From: Solibacillus silvestris_B | Lineage (GTDB): Bacteria; Bacillota; Bacilli; Bacillales_A; Planococcaceae | DNA: 64,000 nt | Direction: 5' to 3' | NCBI RefSeq assembly: GCF_051967575.1 | Contig: NZ_JBQCJW010000009.1 | Span: 62,001 to 126,000 of the forward strand | Shown: positions 1 to 8,257 of the stretch, piece by piece | Position numbering within the stretch: position 1 is the stretch's first letter | Layout: each line of letters starts with the position of its first letter | Translations under genes and position numbers: made by a program | Notes under the pieces: model-generated | The model's input: the letters and a program-made list of their open reading frames with translations, nothing else | Database searches by the model: none | What the model was told of the DNA's origin: nothing

Positions 1-2
1 TA

Positions 3-383
3 GCATCGAATGTCCATTTAACAAATGTCATTCATGAGAAAATGGCGGAGCATGACGGGAATGTTTATTGCATTCGCCACTATATCGATACGGTTGTATC
101 CCATCGCGCAAAAGGCGTGGATGTAAAATATGAGTATGAAACCGCGCTGTATTCGATACGCAAGCCGGACTATATCTTCTATTTGGATGTAGAAGAAGGT
201 GAGCGGCAAATGCGACTGGATGTGCGCGGCCGCGGTTTTTTGGATGACCAATTAAATGACGAAGCGCTCCGCCGGCGTTTTATAGAGGAATTCAATGCAT
301 TGGAAAGTGAATTTATTCGCATTCCAACAACAAATCGTGCGCTGGAAGAGATCACCAAGGAAATTCAAAGCTATATTCGCTGA
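3..383 (+). CDS. Nucleoside/nucleotide kinase-like protein, C-terminal part (5' truncated by window)
   Basis: The reading frame is open from base 3, so the gene starts before the window. About 126 residues are visible, ending at TGA. The segment YIFYLDVEEGERQMR followed by an arginine-rich stretch (RGRGFLDD) resembles the strand plus LID region of P-loop thymidylate/deoxynucleoside kinases, where the LID arginines close over the phosphates of ATP. The RHYIDTVVS stretch resembles the conserved substrate-side region of dTMP kinases. The Walker A motif would lie upstream and is not visible, so the assignment rests on the C-terminal half only. A terminator follows directly. Other P-loop nucleoside kinases are possible. 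Confidence 0.55.
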   Translation, partial: ASNVHLTNVIHEKMAEHDGNVYCIRHYIDTVVSHRAKGVDVKYEYETALYSIRKPDYIFYLDVEEGERQMRLDVRGRGFLDDQLNDEALRRRFIEEFNALESEFIRIPTTNRALEEITKEIQSYIR

Positions 384-390
384 AATGAAA

Positions 391-425
391 ACCTCTTCAC
401 TGCTTATCGGTGAAGGGGCTTTTTG
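391..425 (+). terminator. Rho-independent terminator
   Basis: Stem CCTCTTCAC / GTGAAGGGG (one G-U pair) with a 9-nt loop, followed by CTTTTTG. It closes the kinase-like gene. Confidence 0.8.
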
Positions 426-514
426 TGGAAGAAACGATGACTTTTTAAAAAATTTGAAAATTGTTTGCATATTCGTTATCGTGGAAGTAATACATCAAAA
501 GGAGTTGTGCAACG

Positions 515-1027
515 ATGAAGAAACTGTTTATTACTTTGTTATTTATGTTCGTACTAGCCGCTTGCGGAACAGAAGGCGCAACAGACAATACGCCAAATAG
601 TACGCCAGGAAATACAGCAGATAATACGACACAGGGAAGCCCGGATGTGAAAGAGGAAGAGACGATTACATTATACGAATCAGATGCGAACGCGGAATAT
701 ACAATCCCATTTGAAGAAAAATTCAGTGGAGATGAAGGGGATTTAGTGCCGTTTATTTTTTCGGAAGTGAATAAGCATGATGTAGAACTATTAGATTATA
801 AATTTGAAGATAATGATACGAGTTTAATACTCAACTTAGGCGATGATGTGTATACAATCCAAGGTTCGGCAGGTGCAAGCATGTTCGTGGAAACATTGGC
901 GCGCTCTTATTTTGGAAATTTGCCAAATATCCAACAGATTACGTTTATTCATAAAGGCTCGTATGAACCGATTTTGGATCATATGAATATAGGGGAACCT
1001 TACTTGCGGGAAAATTTCGATATGTAG
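515..1027 (+). CDS. Lipoprotein with possible GerMN-like domain
   Basis: A 170-residue secreted lipoprotein. The N-terminus is a lipoprotein signal peptide with lipobox LAAC and lipidated Cys17. A Thr/Asn/Asp-rich linker runs to about residue 50. The C-terminal ~100 residues read LVPFIFSEVNKHDVELLDYKFED, then LILNLGDDVYTIQGSAGAS, then LPNIQQITF. This order (a short helix, a strand pair, an SAGAS-type turn, a helix, a final strand) resembles the GerMN fold found in spore-germination and sporulation lipoproteins. That match is by eye and weak. The start ATG has AAAGGAG upstream. The next gene follows 14 bp after the stop and may be co-transcribed. Confidence 0.6.
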   Translation: MKKLFITLLFMFVLAACGTEGATDNTPNSTPGNTADNTTQGSPDVKEEETITLYESDANAEYTIPFEEKFSGDEGDLVPFIFSEVNKHDVELLDYKFEDNDTSLILNLGDDVYTIQGSAGASMFVETLARSYFGNLPNIQQITFIHKGSYEPILDHMNIGEPYLRENFDM

Positions 1028-1041
1028 ATTGGGGATAGTGG

Positions 1042-2625
1042 ATGATGAAGCAACTATGGACAAACGGCACGATTTATACGATGGAGCAGGAAGGGACGAC
1101 CGTGCAGGCTGTGCTTGTAGGTAATGGAAAAATTGTGGAAACAGGAACTTTCGATGATTTGCAAGTACGAGCAGATGAAATAATTGATCTGCAAGGAGCG
1201 GTCATGTATCCGGGCTTTGTCGATAGCCATTTGCATATGATTGGCCATGGCGCTAAATTAATTCGACTTGATTTAACTGCTGCAACTAGCGGAGAAGAAC
1301 TTCTGCAGCTCGTACAAAACGCTGCGGGTCATCTGGAGGAAGGGCAATGGCTAATCGGAGATGGCTGGAATGAAAATCAATTTGCGGACGGTCTCATTCC
1401 TTCGAAAGAAGCGCTGGATGAGGCGACAAAAAACCCTGTATTTCTCAACCGTGTATGCCATCATGTTGCATTGGTCAATTCTGCTGTATTGCATTTTGCC
1501 GGTTTAACGAAGGATACGGCAAATCCGGAAGGCGGCAAACTTGGCCGCCATGAAAATGGTGAACTCAACGGTCTATTATACGAGCAAGCAACCAATCTAG
1601 TCTCCTCCGTTTTCCAGCAGGAAGGAGAAAGCTATATTGAAAGCCTGCAGCAAGCATTGCAGCTGGCGATAGAGGATATGCAATCATATGGGCTGACGGG
1701 GGGGCATACAGAAGAAATGAGCTATTTTGGCCATTATACAAATCCGTTAACGGCCTATCATCGAGTAATAGGTGAACGACGGCACTTTCGTGTTAATTTA
1801 TTGCGCCATCATACAGTATTTGAGGAGATGGTCAAAAACAATGCACGATATGCCGCGCCGTTTATCGAACCGGGAGCGATGAAAATATTCGCGGATGGTT
1901 CTTTTGGAGGGTCTACTGCTGCTTTGCTGGAACCATATGCAAATGATAGGAGCAATAAAGGGATGCTCATACATACAGATGAGCAAATGGAAGCGCTCAT
2001 TCAATTGGCACGAAAGTATGATGAAGCAGTGGCGATCCATTTAATCGGCGATGGCGGTATGGAGCAAGTTCTTGCCTATTTGGAAAAATACCCTGTTGCA
2101 GATGGGAAGCGTGATCGCCTAATCCATTGCTGTCTCGTTTCCGAGGAACAGCTGGCGCGCATGAAAAAGCTCTCGGTCATTTTAGATCTGCAGCCTGCTT
2201 TTGTTACATCGGATTTTCCTTGGGTAGGTGAAAAGCTCGGAAAAAATCGGGCAGGCCATATTTATGCTTGGAAAACATTCCTGAATGTAGGTTTAATTTG
2301 TGCGGCAGGCACAGATGCCCCTATAGAAGCGATTAGTCCATTTGAAACGATTTATGCCGCGGTGGAACGCAAAAAAGTTCATGATGCACATGAAGGCTAC
2401 GGACCCGAACAGAAGCTTTCCCGGTTTGAGGCGATAAAAATGTATACGGTCGGCAGTGCCCAAGCAATTTGCAAAGAGCATGAGCGCGGATATATCCGCC
2501 CGGGATATGATGCGGATTTTACAATACTGGATAAAGATCTATTGAACTGCAGTTCCGAGGAAATATTACAAACTACCGCTTTAAAAACCGTTGTTGCAGG
2601 CAATATCGTATACGAAAGAAAATAG
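1042..2625 (+). CDS. Amidohydrolase, YtcJ-like (Amidohydro_3 family)
   Basis: A 527-residue cytoplasmic metal-dependent hydrolase of the amidohydrolase superfamily, similar in length to Bacillus YtcJ (about 530). Metal-site motifs are visible: HxH (DSHLH, His63/His65), a KIFADGS segment (Lys281), HLIGDG (His333), RLIHC (His362) and the C-terminal aspartate in AAGTDAPIEA (Asp425). The family hydrolyses C-N bonds such as N-substituted formamides or cyclic amides, but the substrate cannot be read from the sequence. Two ATGs are adjacent at the start (1042 and 1045), behind a GGGGAT stretch. It follows the lipoprotein by 14 bp and ends at a strong terminator. Confidence 0.88.
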   Translation: MMKQLWTNGTIYTMEQEGTTVQAVLVGNGKIVETGTFDDLQVRADEIIDLQGAVMYPGFVDSHLHMIGHGAKLIRLDLTAATSGEELLQLVQNAAGHLEEGQWLIGDGWNENQFADGLIPSKEALDEATKNPVFLNRVCHHVALVNSAVLHFAGLTKDTANPEGGKLGRHENGELNGLLYEQATNLVSSVFQQEGESYIESLQQALQLAIEDMQSYGLTGGHTEEMSYFGHYTNPLTAYHRVIGERRHFRVNLLRHHTVFEEMVKNNARYAAPFIEPGAMKIFADGSFGGSTAALLEPYANDRSNKGMLIHTDEQMEALIQLARKYDEAVAIHLIGDGGMEQVLAYLEKYPVADGKRDRLIHCCLVSEEQLARMKKLSVILDLQPAFVTSDFPWVGEKLGKNRAGHIYAWKTFLNVGLICAAGTDAPIEAISPFETIYAAVERKKVHDAHEGYGPEQKLSRFEAIKMYTVGSAQAICKEHERGYIRPGYDADFTILDKDLLNCSSEEILQTTALKTVVAGNIVYERK

Positions 2626-2633
2626 ATTACGCA

Positions 2634-2663
2634 AAGAATCACATACTGTATGTGGTTCTTTTT
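2634..2663 (+). terminator. Rho-independent terminator
   Basis: Near-perfect stem AAGAATCACATAC / GTATGTGGTTCTT with almost no loop, followed by a U-run. Confidence 0.85.
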
Positions 2664-2717
2664 CCTTCTATTAAGAAATAAGACCTAGTAAACCAATAAA
2701 GTTTATATAGAAAAACA

Positions 2718-2768
2718 TTGCAATAAATTACATATAAAGTTAATATATAAAAAACTGAAAATTCAGTT
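2718..2768 (+). promoter_or_regulatory. Sigma-A promoter with palindromic operator for the 2788 gene
   Basis: A -35 box TTGCAA (2718-2723), 17-bp spacer and -10 box TAATAT (2741-2746) form a good vegetative promoter. Directly downstream, at about +1 to +16, lies a perfect palindrome with arms AACTGAA and TTCAGTT around AA (2753-2768). Its core GAAAATTC contains a half-site of the CodY motif. A repressor bound there would block initiation. The link to CodY is inferred. Confidence 0.6.
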
Positions 2769-2787
2769 ACATAAGGAGGAAGGCAAA

Positions 2788-4410
2788 ATGAAGTTTAAAA
2801 AAGTATGGCTTTTATTAATATTTTCCCTTATTTTAGTGTTGGCTGCATGTAGCGGTGATGAGAATGCAGCGACCGATGATTCAACAAAAGCTAATACTGA
2901 AACTGATGGCGGAACAGACGCAAATACGGACAACGCGACTGCACAAGGCGGCGAGCTTGTAATCGAGGTTCTTTCAGAGGCAGTAGAGCTGGACCCGCAT
3001 GGTTCAAATGATGTCCCTTCTTCGAATGTACAACGCAATATTTTTGAAACATTGGTTGTGCGCAATTTCGATACAGGTGAAATCGAGCCGTTATTGGCGG
3101 AGTCCTGGGAATATGTAGATGATCTTACATTACAATTAAAGCTGCGCCAAGGCGTAAAATTCCATGACGGCACAGATTTCAATGCCGAAGCTGTAAAGGT
3201 GAATTTGGACCGTATACTTGATCCGAACATTGCATCACCACGTCTCTCAAACTTTGAACCGATTAAAGAAGTAATTGTTGTAGATGAATTCACAGTTCAA
3301 ATCAAAACAGAAGAACCGTATGGACCTTTATTATTCGCCCTGACACATCCAGGCGGCAATATAATAAGTCCGGCAGTCATTGAAGAAGATTATAAACGGA
3401 TGGAAAACGGCGGGGAAGCACGGGCTTACGGCAATGAAAACCCAATCGGAACAGGTTTCTTAAAGTTGGATAAATGGACACCGGGCCAGGAAATCCGTCT
3501 AGTGAAAAATACAGAATACTGGGGTGAGCAAGTAACGTATGATTCTGCCGTATTTAAAACGGTGCCGGAAAGTGCTACACGTGCAGCAGACCTGGAAGCA
3601 GGCTATGCCCACATTATTGACCCGGTACAACCAACGGAAGTTCCGCTTGTGGAAGGATTCGCAAATGTGCTGAAGCAACCATCTGTATCAATCGCTTATT
3701 TAGGCTTCAATACAGAAAAGGCGCCATTCGATAATACGAAAGTTCGTCAAGCGATTTCAAAAGCGCTTGACCGTGAAGCGATTTTGCAAGGCGTATATGA
3801 CGGCTTTGGTGTACAGGCATTTGGACCATTGTCGCCAATGGTTTGGGGCTACAATGAAGAAGTAACGAAGCAAGATACAAATATTGAAGAAGCGCAAAAG
3901 CTGTTGACGGAAGCAGGATTTCCGAATGGATTCAAAACAACAATTTGGACAAATGATAATCCGCAGCGCCAGCAAATTGCTGTTATCTTACAGGAAACAT
4001 TGAAACAATTAAATGTCGAAGCGGAAATTGAGGTGATGGAATGGGGCGCATATTTGGAGAGAACATCTAAAGGCGACCATGATATGTTCATGCTTGGATG
4101 GGCTCCTTCCACAGGGGATGCGGACGGTGCGCTTTACCCGCTTTTCCATACGTCCGACATCGGCAATAACAACCGCACACGCTACAGCAATAAAGAATTG
4201 GATGAGCTATTGGAAGTAGGGCGGATTGAAACAGACGAAACGATTCGCATGGATATATATAAACAAGCGCAGGAAATCATCAATACTGAAGCACCTGCAG
4301 CGTTTATCCACCACCAAGCGTATTTGACAGGTTACGCTAATAATATTTCAGGCTTCTCGGTAGATGCTACAGGTATTTACCAAATTCAAAAAGTACAAAT
4401 TACACCTTAA
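2788..4410 (+). CDS. Peptide-type ABC transporter substrate-binding lipoprotein (SBP family 5), orphan
   Basis: A 540-residue extracellular solute-binding protein of the OppA/DppA class (SBP_bac_5). The lipoprotein signal ends at VLAAC (Cys21), followed by a D/T/N-rich linker to about residue 50. Family landmarks include LDPHGSND near the N-terminus, LAESWEY, LKLRQGVKFHDG, NPIGTGFLKLDKWTPG, the PESATRAADLEAGYA hinge segment, and VRQAISKALDREAI in domain II. It would bind peptides or related ligands outside the membrane for import. No permease or ATPase gene lies beside it: it stands alone between a promoter and a terminator. It is a clear paralogue of the protein at 9198. RBS AAGGAGG supports the start. 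Confidence 0.9.
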   Translation: MKFKKVWLLLIFSLILVLAACSGDENAATDDSTKANTETDGGTDANTDNATAQGGELVIEVLSEAVELDPHGSNDVPSSNVQRNIFETLVVRNFDTGEIEPLLAESWEYVDDLTLQLKLRQGVKFHDGTDFNAEAVKVNLDRILDPNIASPRLSNFEPIKEVIVVDEFTVQIKTEEPYGPLLFALTHPGGNIISPAVIEEDYKRMENGGEARAYGNENPIGTGFLKLDKWTPGQEIRLVKNTEYWGEQVTYDSAVFKTVPESATRAADLEAGYAHIIDPVQPTEVPLVEGFANVLKQPSVSIAYLGFNTEKAPFDNTKVRQAISKALDREAILQGVYDGFGVQAFGPLSPMVWGYNEEVTKQDTNIEEAQKLLTEAGFPNGFKTTIWTNDNPQRQQIAVILQETLKQLNVEAEIEVMEWGAYLERTSKGDHDMFMLGWAPSTGDADGALYPLFHTSDIGNNNRTRYSNKELDELLEVGRIETDETIRMDIYKQAQEIINTEAPAAFIHHQAYLTGYANNISGFSVDATGIYQIQKVQITP

Positions 4411-4414
4411 TTCC

Positions 4415-4466
4415 AAAAGTGCTGCTTGCAAACGCTCAGATTGAGTTTTGCGGGCAGCGCTTTTTT
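4415..4466 (+). terminator. Rho-independent terminator
   Basis: Long imperfect stem AAAAGTGCTGCTTGCAAAC / GTTTTGCGGGCAGCGCTTTT, followed by a U-run. Confidence 0.8.
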
Positions 4467-4582
4467 GGTATGTAATAAATACAGGATTTGAAATGATTCT
4501 ATAGCAAACAGAAAGCCCATGCTGTCTGTTTAGTATTATATGTTCGCTTGTACTATACTGAATCTACTAGAAAGGACGGGAT

Positions 4583-5089
4583 ATGATGGAGCCGATACAA
4601 AATATACTGCCAGCGATTGTAGACGAGAAGACGACAGTGCTCATCATAGGATCGATGCCGGGAAAGCAGTCTTTGGAAAAACAGCAATACTACGGCAATC
4701 CGCGCAATCATTTTTGGTCGATAATCGGAGAGCTTTTAGCGGTCGAAATACCCGAAAACTACAGTGAAAAAATTGCCCTTCTCCGTTCACATAAAATCGG
4801 TTTATGGGATTCTATCGAAAGCTGTGAACGCAAAGGCAGTTTGGATGCGACGATAAAAAACGAAATCCCGAATGATTTTCAAGCGCTCTTCAAAAAGTAC
4901 CCGCAAATAAAGCTTGTCTTATTCAATGGCGGAAAAAGCTTTGATGTATTTAAAAAGCATGTCGGGCTTGACGTTTTAGAAAACCGTGCATATGGAAAAA
5001 TGCCATCGACAAGCCCGATTCCAGGGAAAAATATAAAATCGTTCGATGAAAAAGTGGAAGCATGGCGCATTATGCTAAATTATTTATAG
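4583..5089 (+). CDS. DNA-deoxyinosine (hypoxanthine) glycosylase, uracil-DNA glycosylase superfamily
   Basis: A 168-residue base-excision repair enzyme of the hypoxanthine-DNA glycosylase branch (UDG family 6 type) that removes deaminated adenine from DNA. Characteristic motif 1 is GSMPGKQSLEKQQYYGNPRN, starting near residue 23, with HFW following. The second helix-capping segment is LVLFNGGKSFDVF, and the C-terminal loop is PSTSPIPG. Its size matches the family (about 160-170). The AAAGGACGG RBS lies upstream of two consecutive ATGs (4583, 4586). It is followed 105 bp later by the DinB gene; no terminator is visible between them. Confidence 0.85.
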   Translation: MMEPIQNILPAIVDEKTTVLIIGSMPGKQSLEKQQYYGNPRNHFWSIIGELLAVEIPENYSEKIALLRSHKIGLWDSIESCERKGSLDATIKNEIPNDFQALFKKYPQIKLVLFNGGKSFDVFKKHVGLDVLENRAYGKMPSTSPIPGKNIKSFDEKVEAWRIMLNYL

Positions 5090-5194
5090 AGCAGCAGGGG
5101 AATACTCGGAATACTGGTCTTGGGAGCGTCAATATGGCGCAATGCTGCAATGTTCGGTATGATAAAAACAAAAACTGATAAAGGGGATTTTTGA

Positions 5195-5665
5195 ATGTAT
5201 CGTGTAGCAGAGGATTTTGTAAAAGATTGGGCAGTAGCATCAAAAGGCGCATTAAAGGTAATGCAAGCAATACCAGATGATAAAATGAAGGTCGCAATTG
5301 TCGAAGAGCATAATTCTTTAGGGTGGCTGTCTTGGCATCTAGTAAGTGTCGCGGGTGCATTCGGCCATTTTGCGGGCTTGCAAATCCCGGCACCGGGCCC
5401 AGATATGCCGCAGCCTGAAACAATGTCGGAAATTGCAGAGAAATACGAAATGGTAATAGAAGCATATAAAAAAGAAGCGGCTGCTTTAACAGATGAGCAA
5501 TTATTGGAAGAAGTGCCTGCCTTTGGGGGCACGATGCAACGTGGCGCGTTATTGCGCTTAGTCATTACACACCAAACTCATCATGTCGGCCAAATGACTG
5601 TGCTGCTTCGTCAAGCAGGCTTAAAAGTTCCTCCAGTAATGGGACCGACAAAGGAAATGCAATAG
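5195..5665 (+). CDS. DinB-family protein (putative metal-dependent four-helix enzyme)
   Basis: A 156-residue DinB/YfiT-like four-helix bundle protein. The metal-binding histidine triad typical of the family is present: His39 or His48 in EEHNSLGWLSWHLVS, and His126 with His129/His130 in ITHQTHHVGQM. Family members include bacillithiol or mycothiol S-transferases and damage-inducible proteins of unknown role, so the reaction is open. A thiol S-transferase role would fit a Bacillales organism, but nothing here proves it. RBS AAAGGGG lies before the ATG. A terminator follows the stop. Confidence 0.85.
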   Translation: MYRVAEDFVKDWAVASKGALKVMQAIPDDKMKVAIVEEHNSLGWLSWHLVSVAGAFGHFAGLQIPAPGPDMPQPETMSEIAEKYEMVIEAYKKEAAALTDEQLLEEVPAFGGTMQRGALLRLVITHQTHHVGQMTVLLRQAGLKVPPVMGPTKEMQ

Positions 5666-5670
5666 GCCAT

Positions 5671-5698
5671 AAGCTCCGAACTCGTTTCGGGGTTTTTC
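5671..5698 (+). terminator. Rho-independent terminator
   Basis: Stem CTCCGAA / TTCGGGG, short loop, U-run. Confidence 0.75.
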
Positions 5699-5726
5699 TC
5701 ATTGAATTATGAAAGGATCGCTGCTT

Positions 5727-6404
5727 ATGCTTGGGACAATTGTCAATACATTATTAATCGTTATAGGGACGCTTGTTGGGACAATATTGAAAAAAGGGAT
5801 CAAAGAACAATACCAGGCAACTCTTTTCAATGCAATGGGATTTGCGGCCGTTGCTTTAGGTGCAAATGCAATCATTCAAAACATGCCAAAAAGCGCATAT
5901 CCCGTTTTATTTATTATTAGCTTAGCGCTTGGCAGCTTCATTGGTGCAGTTTTTGATTTAGATGGAAAGTTTCATTCTGTCGTCAGCCGGTTTGGCCAGT
6001 CGAATTTAAGCAAAGGACTTTCAACAGCAATTTTATTATTCTGTGTAGGGACACTCTCTATTTTAGGTCCGATTGAAAGTGCTTTATATAATAATCATAC
6101 ATATTTATTTACAAATGCTACGCTCGATTTTGTCACATCAATGGCATTTGCCGCTACGTATGGAATCGGCATTATGTTTGCGGCGGTCGTGCTTTTTTTC
6201 TGGCAGGGGGGCATTTATGTGCTGGCCGGTCATTTGGAGCCTTTTTTAACAGAGACATTAATGGCCGAAGTATCAATTGTAGGAGGTATACTCATTTTGG
6301 CATCCGGATTATCGATACTCGGCATAAAGGACAGCAAAACGCTCAATATGCTTCCCGCGCTTTTCGTACCAGTAGCATGGTTTCTGATTATCGGGTTTAT
6401 GTAA
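5727..6404 (+). CDS. DUF554 membrane protein (YdfK/YqgA type)
   Basis: A 225-residue integral membrane protein of the DUF554 family. It starts MLGTIVNTLLIVIGTLVG, the usual family N-terminus, then has KKGIKEQYQ and several hydrophobic segments (near 45-70, 95-115, 135-160, 175-200 and 205-225). The reading frame extends upstream to 5709, but AAAGGA at 5711-5716 sits 10 bp before the ATG at 5727, so that start is used. The family is proposed to be transporter-like, but its substrate is unknown. The gene is convergent with the TSUP gene. Confidence 0.85.
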   Translation: MLGTIVNTLLIVIGTLVGTILKKGIKEQYQATLFNAMGFAAVALGANAIIQNMPKSAYPVLFIISLALGSFIGAVFDLDGKFHSVVSRFGQSNLSKGLSTAILLFCVGTLSILGPIESALYNNHTYLFTNATLDFVTSMAFAATYGIGIMFAAVVLFFWQGGIYVLAGHLEPFLTETLMAEVSIVGGILILASGLSILGIKDSKTLNMLPALFVPVAWFLIIGFM

Positions 6405-6470
6405 AAAGAAAGGGCTGTCCGAAAAAATCGTTCTCATCGATTCCTTTCGCGGCAGCCTCTTTGTTTTTTG
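6405..6470. terminator. Possible terminator between convergent genes
   Basis: An imperfect hairpin pairs AAAGGGCTGTCCG with CGCGGCAGCCTCTTT and is followed by TTTGTTTTTT. It sits between the converging DUF554 and TSUP genes. Confidence 0.45.
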
Positions 6471-6471
6471 G

Positions 6472-7242
6472 CTATTTAAAGAAATAATCAAATCCGTTTT
6501 TTGCGAGCAGTGTTATAGTGACAATGATGAAAAGAACGCGCACATAGCCACTTCCGCGCTTAATGGCAAAACGTGAACCGACAATGGCCCCGACAATCTG
6601 TGCGGCTCCCATGATAAGTCCGTATGTATAATTGATCTGCCCTAAGTAAACAAACATTAGCAGTGCGCCAATATTACTCCCGAAATTCAGCAATTTGGCA
6701 TTGCCTGCCGCCTTTAAAAAATCATAGCCGACCATTAAAAAGGCGAAAATTAAAAATGAACCAGTACCCGGACCTAAAAAGCCATCATAAAAGCCGATAA
6801 GTGCTATGACGAAGAAAAAGATAAAATATTTTGTCTTCGATAATGATTTGACGGCAGAAACATTGCCCCAATCTTTTTTGAAAATTGTATAGATTGCCAC
6901 TGCCGCCAGCATAATGAGCATCAACGGTTTTAAAAGATTAGGATCAAGCAAATGGACTATCCAAGCCCCGATCATCGAACTGATGAAAACGAACGGGAAA
7001 TATTTCATAACCGATTTAATGTCCAATTTCCCGGACCGGTAAAACGTAATCGTGCTCGTTAGCGAACCCATCGTTCCGGCAAGCTTATTTGTCGCCACTG
7101 CAGCAGACGGACTAAGCCCTGCAAACATTAATGCAGGCAGGGAAATAAGACCGCCGCCCCCTACAACAGAATCGATGAATGCAGCTAAAAAACCAAAGCA
7201 AATTAAAATAATGACGAGCTGCGGGTCTAACTCAAATCCCAT
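6472..7242 (-). CDS. TSUP (TauE/SafE) family sulfite/sulfonate exporter-like permease
   Basis: A 256-residue membrane protein of the TSUP family (formerly DUF81), predicted to export small sulfur-containing or organic anions. The N-terminal repeat has the diagnostic FIDSVVGGGGLISLPAL segment (about residues 20-36). The second repeat has GFYDGFLGPGTGSF (about 148-161). About eight hydrophobic segments are seen. The frame extends upstream past base 7242, but the ATG at 7242 has AGAAGG about 9 bp upstream and gives the standard family N-terminus (MGFELDPQL). The substrate cannot be assigned. Confidence 0.88.
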   Translation of the reverse strand: MGFELDPQLVIILICFGFLAAFIDSVVGGGGLISLPALMFAGLSPSAAVATNKLAGTMGSLTSTITFYRSGKLDIKSVMKYFPFVFISSMIGAWIVHLLDPNLLKPLMLIMLAAVAIYTIFKKDWGNVSAVKSLSKTKYFIFFFVIALIGFYDGFLGPGTGSFLIFAFLMVGYDFLKAAGNAKLLNFGSNIGALLMFVYLGQINYTYGLIMGAAQIVGAIVGSRFAIKRGSGYVRVLFIIVTITLLAKNGFDYFFK

Positions 7243-7421
7243 AAAGGAAACCTTCTTTCTTAATATAAAGCAATATAGCCATGCTACACGAAATTTGCAA
7301 TCGATGTAAATACCCAACTTTTTTTGTGCGGGTGTATTTATAGCGAAGCAAAAGCGCAATTGAAAATTTCCGGGATTATGATATTGTAAATAAATTAATG
7401 AGACAGAAACGGAGTATACAG

Positions 7422-8120
7422 ATGAAAGACTATAAATTTTTATTATTTGATTTGGATGATACATTATTAGACTTTAAAGCGGCGGAACAACTGGCACTGC
7501 CGAAATTATTCGAAGCGCATAAGTTGCCATTGACGCCTCAAATCGAAACGGTCTACCGTGAAATCAATACAGGTTTATGGCAATCTCTTGAGGAGGGGCT
7601 CATCACACGCGAGCAGTTAATGCAAACGCGCTTTGGCAAAACTTTTGAGTATTTTGGCTATGCAGTGGATGGACAGGCATTGGATGCGGAATACCGTGGT
7701 TATTTAGCGGAAAGCAAAGTGTTTGTGGAAGGTGCATTGCAATTGATTCAAACATTGGCACCTCAATATGAACTATACATTACATCAAACGGTTTGGCGG
7801 ATACACAGATGAAGCGACTGCAAGTTACTGGGCTGGCTTCGTATTTCAAGCAAGTATTTGTTTCGGAAAATACAGGTCACCAAAAGCCGATGAAATCGTT
7901 TTTCGATTATGTGTTCGACCGCATACCGAATTTCGATTTGAACAAGGCGATAATTATTGGGGACTCATACAGCGCGGATATTATTGGCGGGGCACGTGCA
8001 GGCATTGATACATGCTGGCTCAATCCTTTAAAAATTGCGCCATCGACCATCCGCCCAACATATGAAATAAGCAAGCTGCATCAACTGCTGCCCATTTTAA
8101 AAAATGGGAAATCTGTATGA
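7422..8120 (+). CDS. HAD-superfamily noncanonical pyrimidine nucleotidase (YjjG type)
   Basis: A 232-residue HAD phosphatase of the YjjG/YfnB group, which dephosphorylates nucleoside 5'-monophosphates including noncanonical pyrimidines. Motif I is FDLDDTLLDF (nucleophile Asp10, acid Asp12), followed by the helical cap. Motif II is ITSNG, the motif III lysine lies in HQKPMKS, and motif IV is IIGDSYSADIIGG. The ATG at 7398 lacks an RBS. The ATG at 7422 has CGGAG 8 bp upstream and begins MKDYKFLLF as in homologues. It is divergent from the TSUP gene, so the intervening 180 bp should hold both promoters. Confidence 0.88.
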   Translation: MKDYKFLLFDLDDTLLDFKAAEQLALPKLFEAHKLPLTPQIETVYREINTGLWQSLEEGLITREQLMQTRFGKTFEYFGYAVDGQALDAEYRGYLAESKVFVEGALQLIQTLAPQYELYITSNGLADTQMKRLQVTGLASYFKQVFVSENTGHQKPMKSFFDYVFDRIPNFDLNKAIIIGDSYSADIIGGARAGIDTCWLNPLKIAPSTIRPTYEISKLHQLLPILKNGKSV

Positions 8121-8257
8121 AAAAATGGTGATTTTTTGATGGCATTATAAAAGGGATAGGGTCAAAGGTAGTAGTAAAAGTGGTCTATAGGTGTATAGTA
8201 AACGTTTTGAATGTTTGTTAAAATGGAATTTGATGATGCACACAAGGAGTGAGCGTA

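Noticed and set aside
2763..3293. 176-codon minus-strand ORF opposite the first binding protein
   Set aside because: Shadow frame without RBS; its plus-strand partner has all family motifs.
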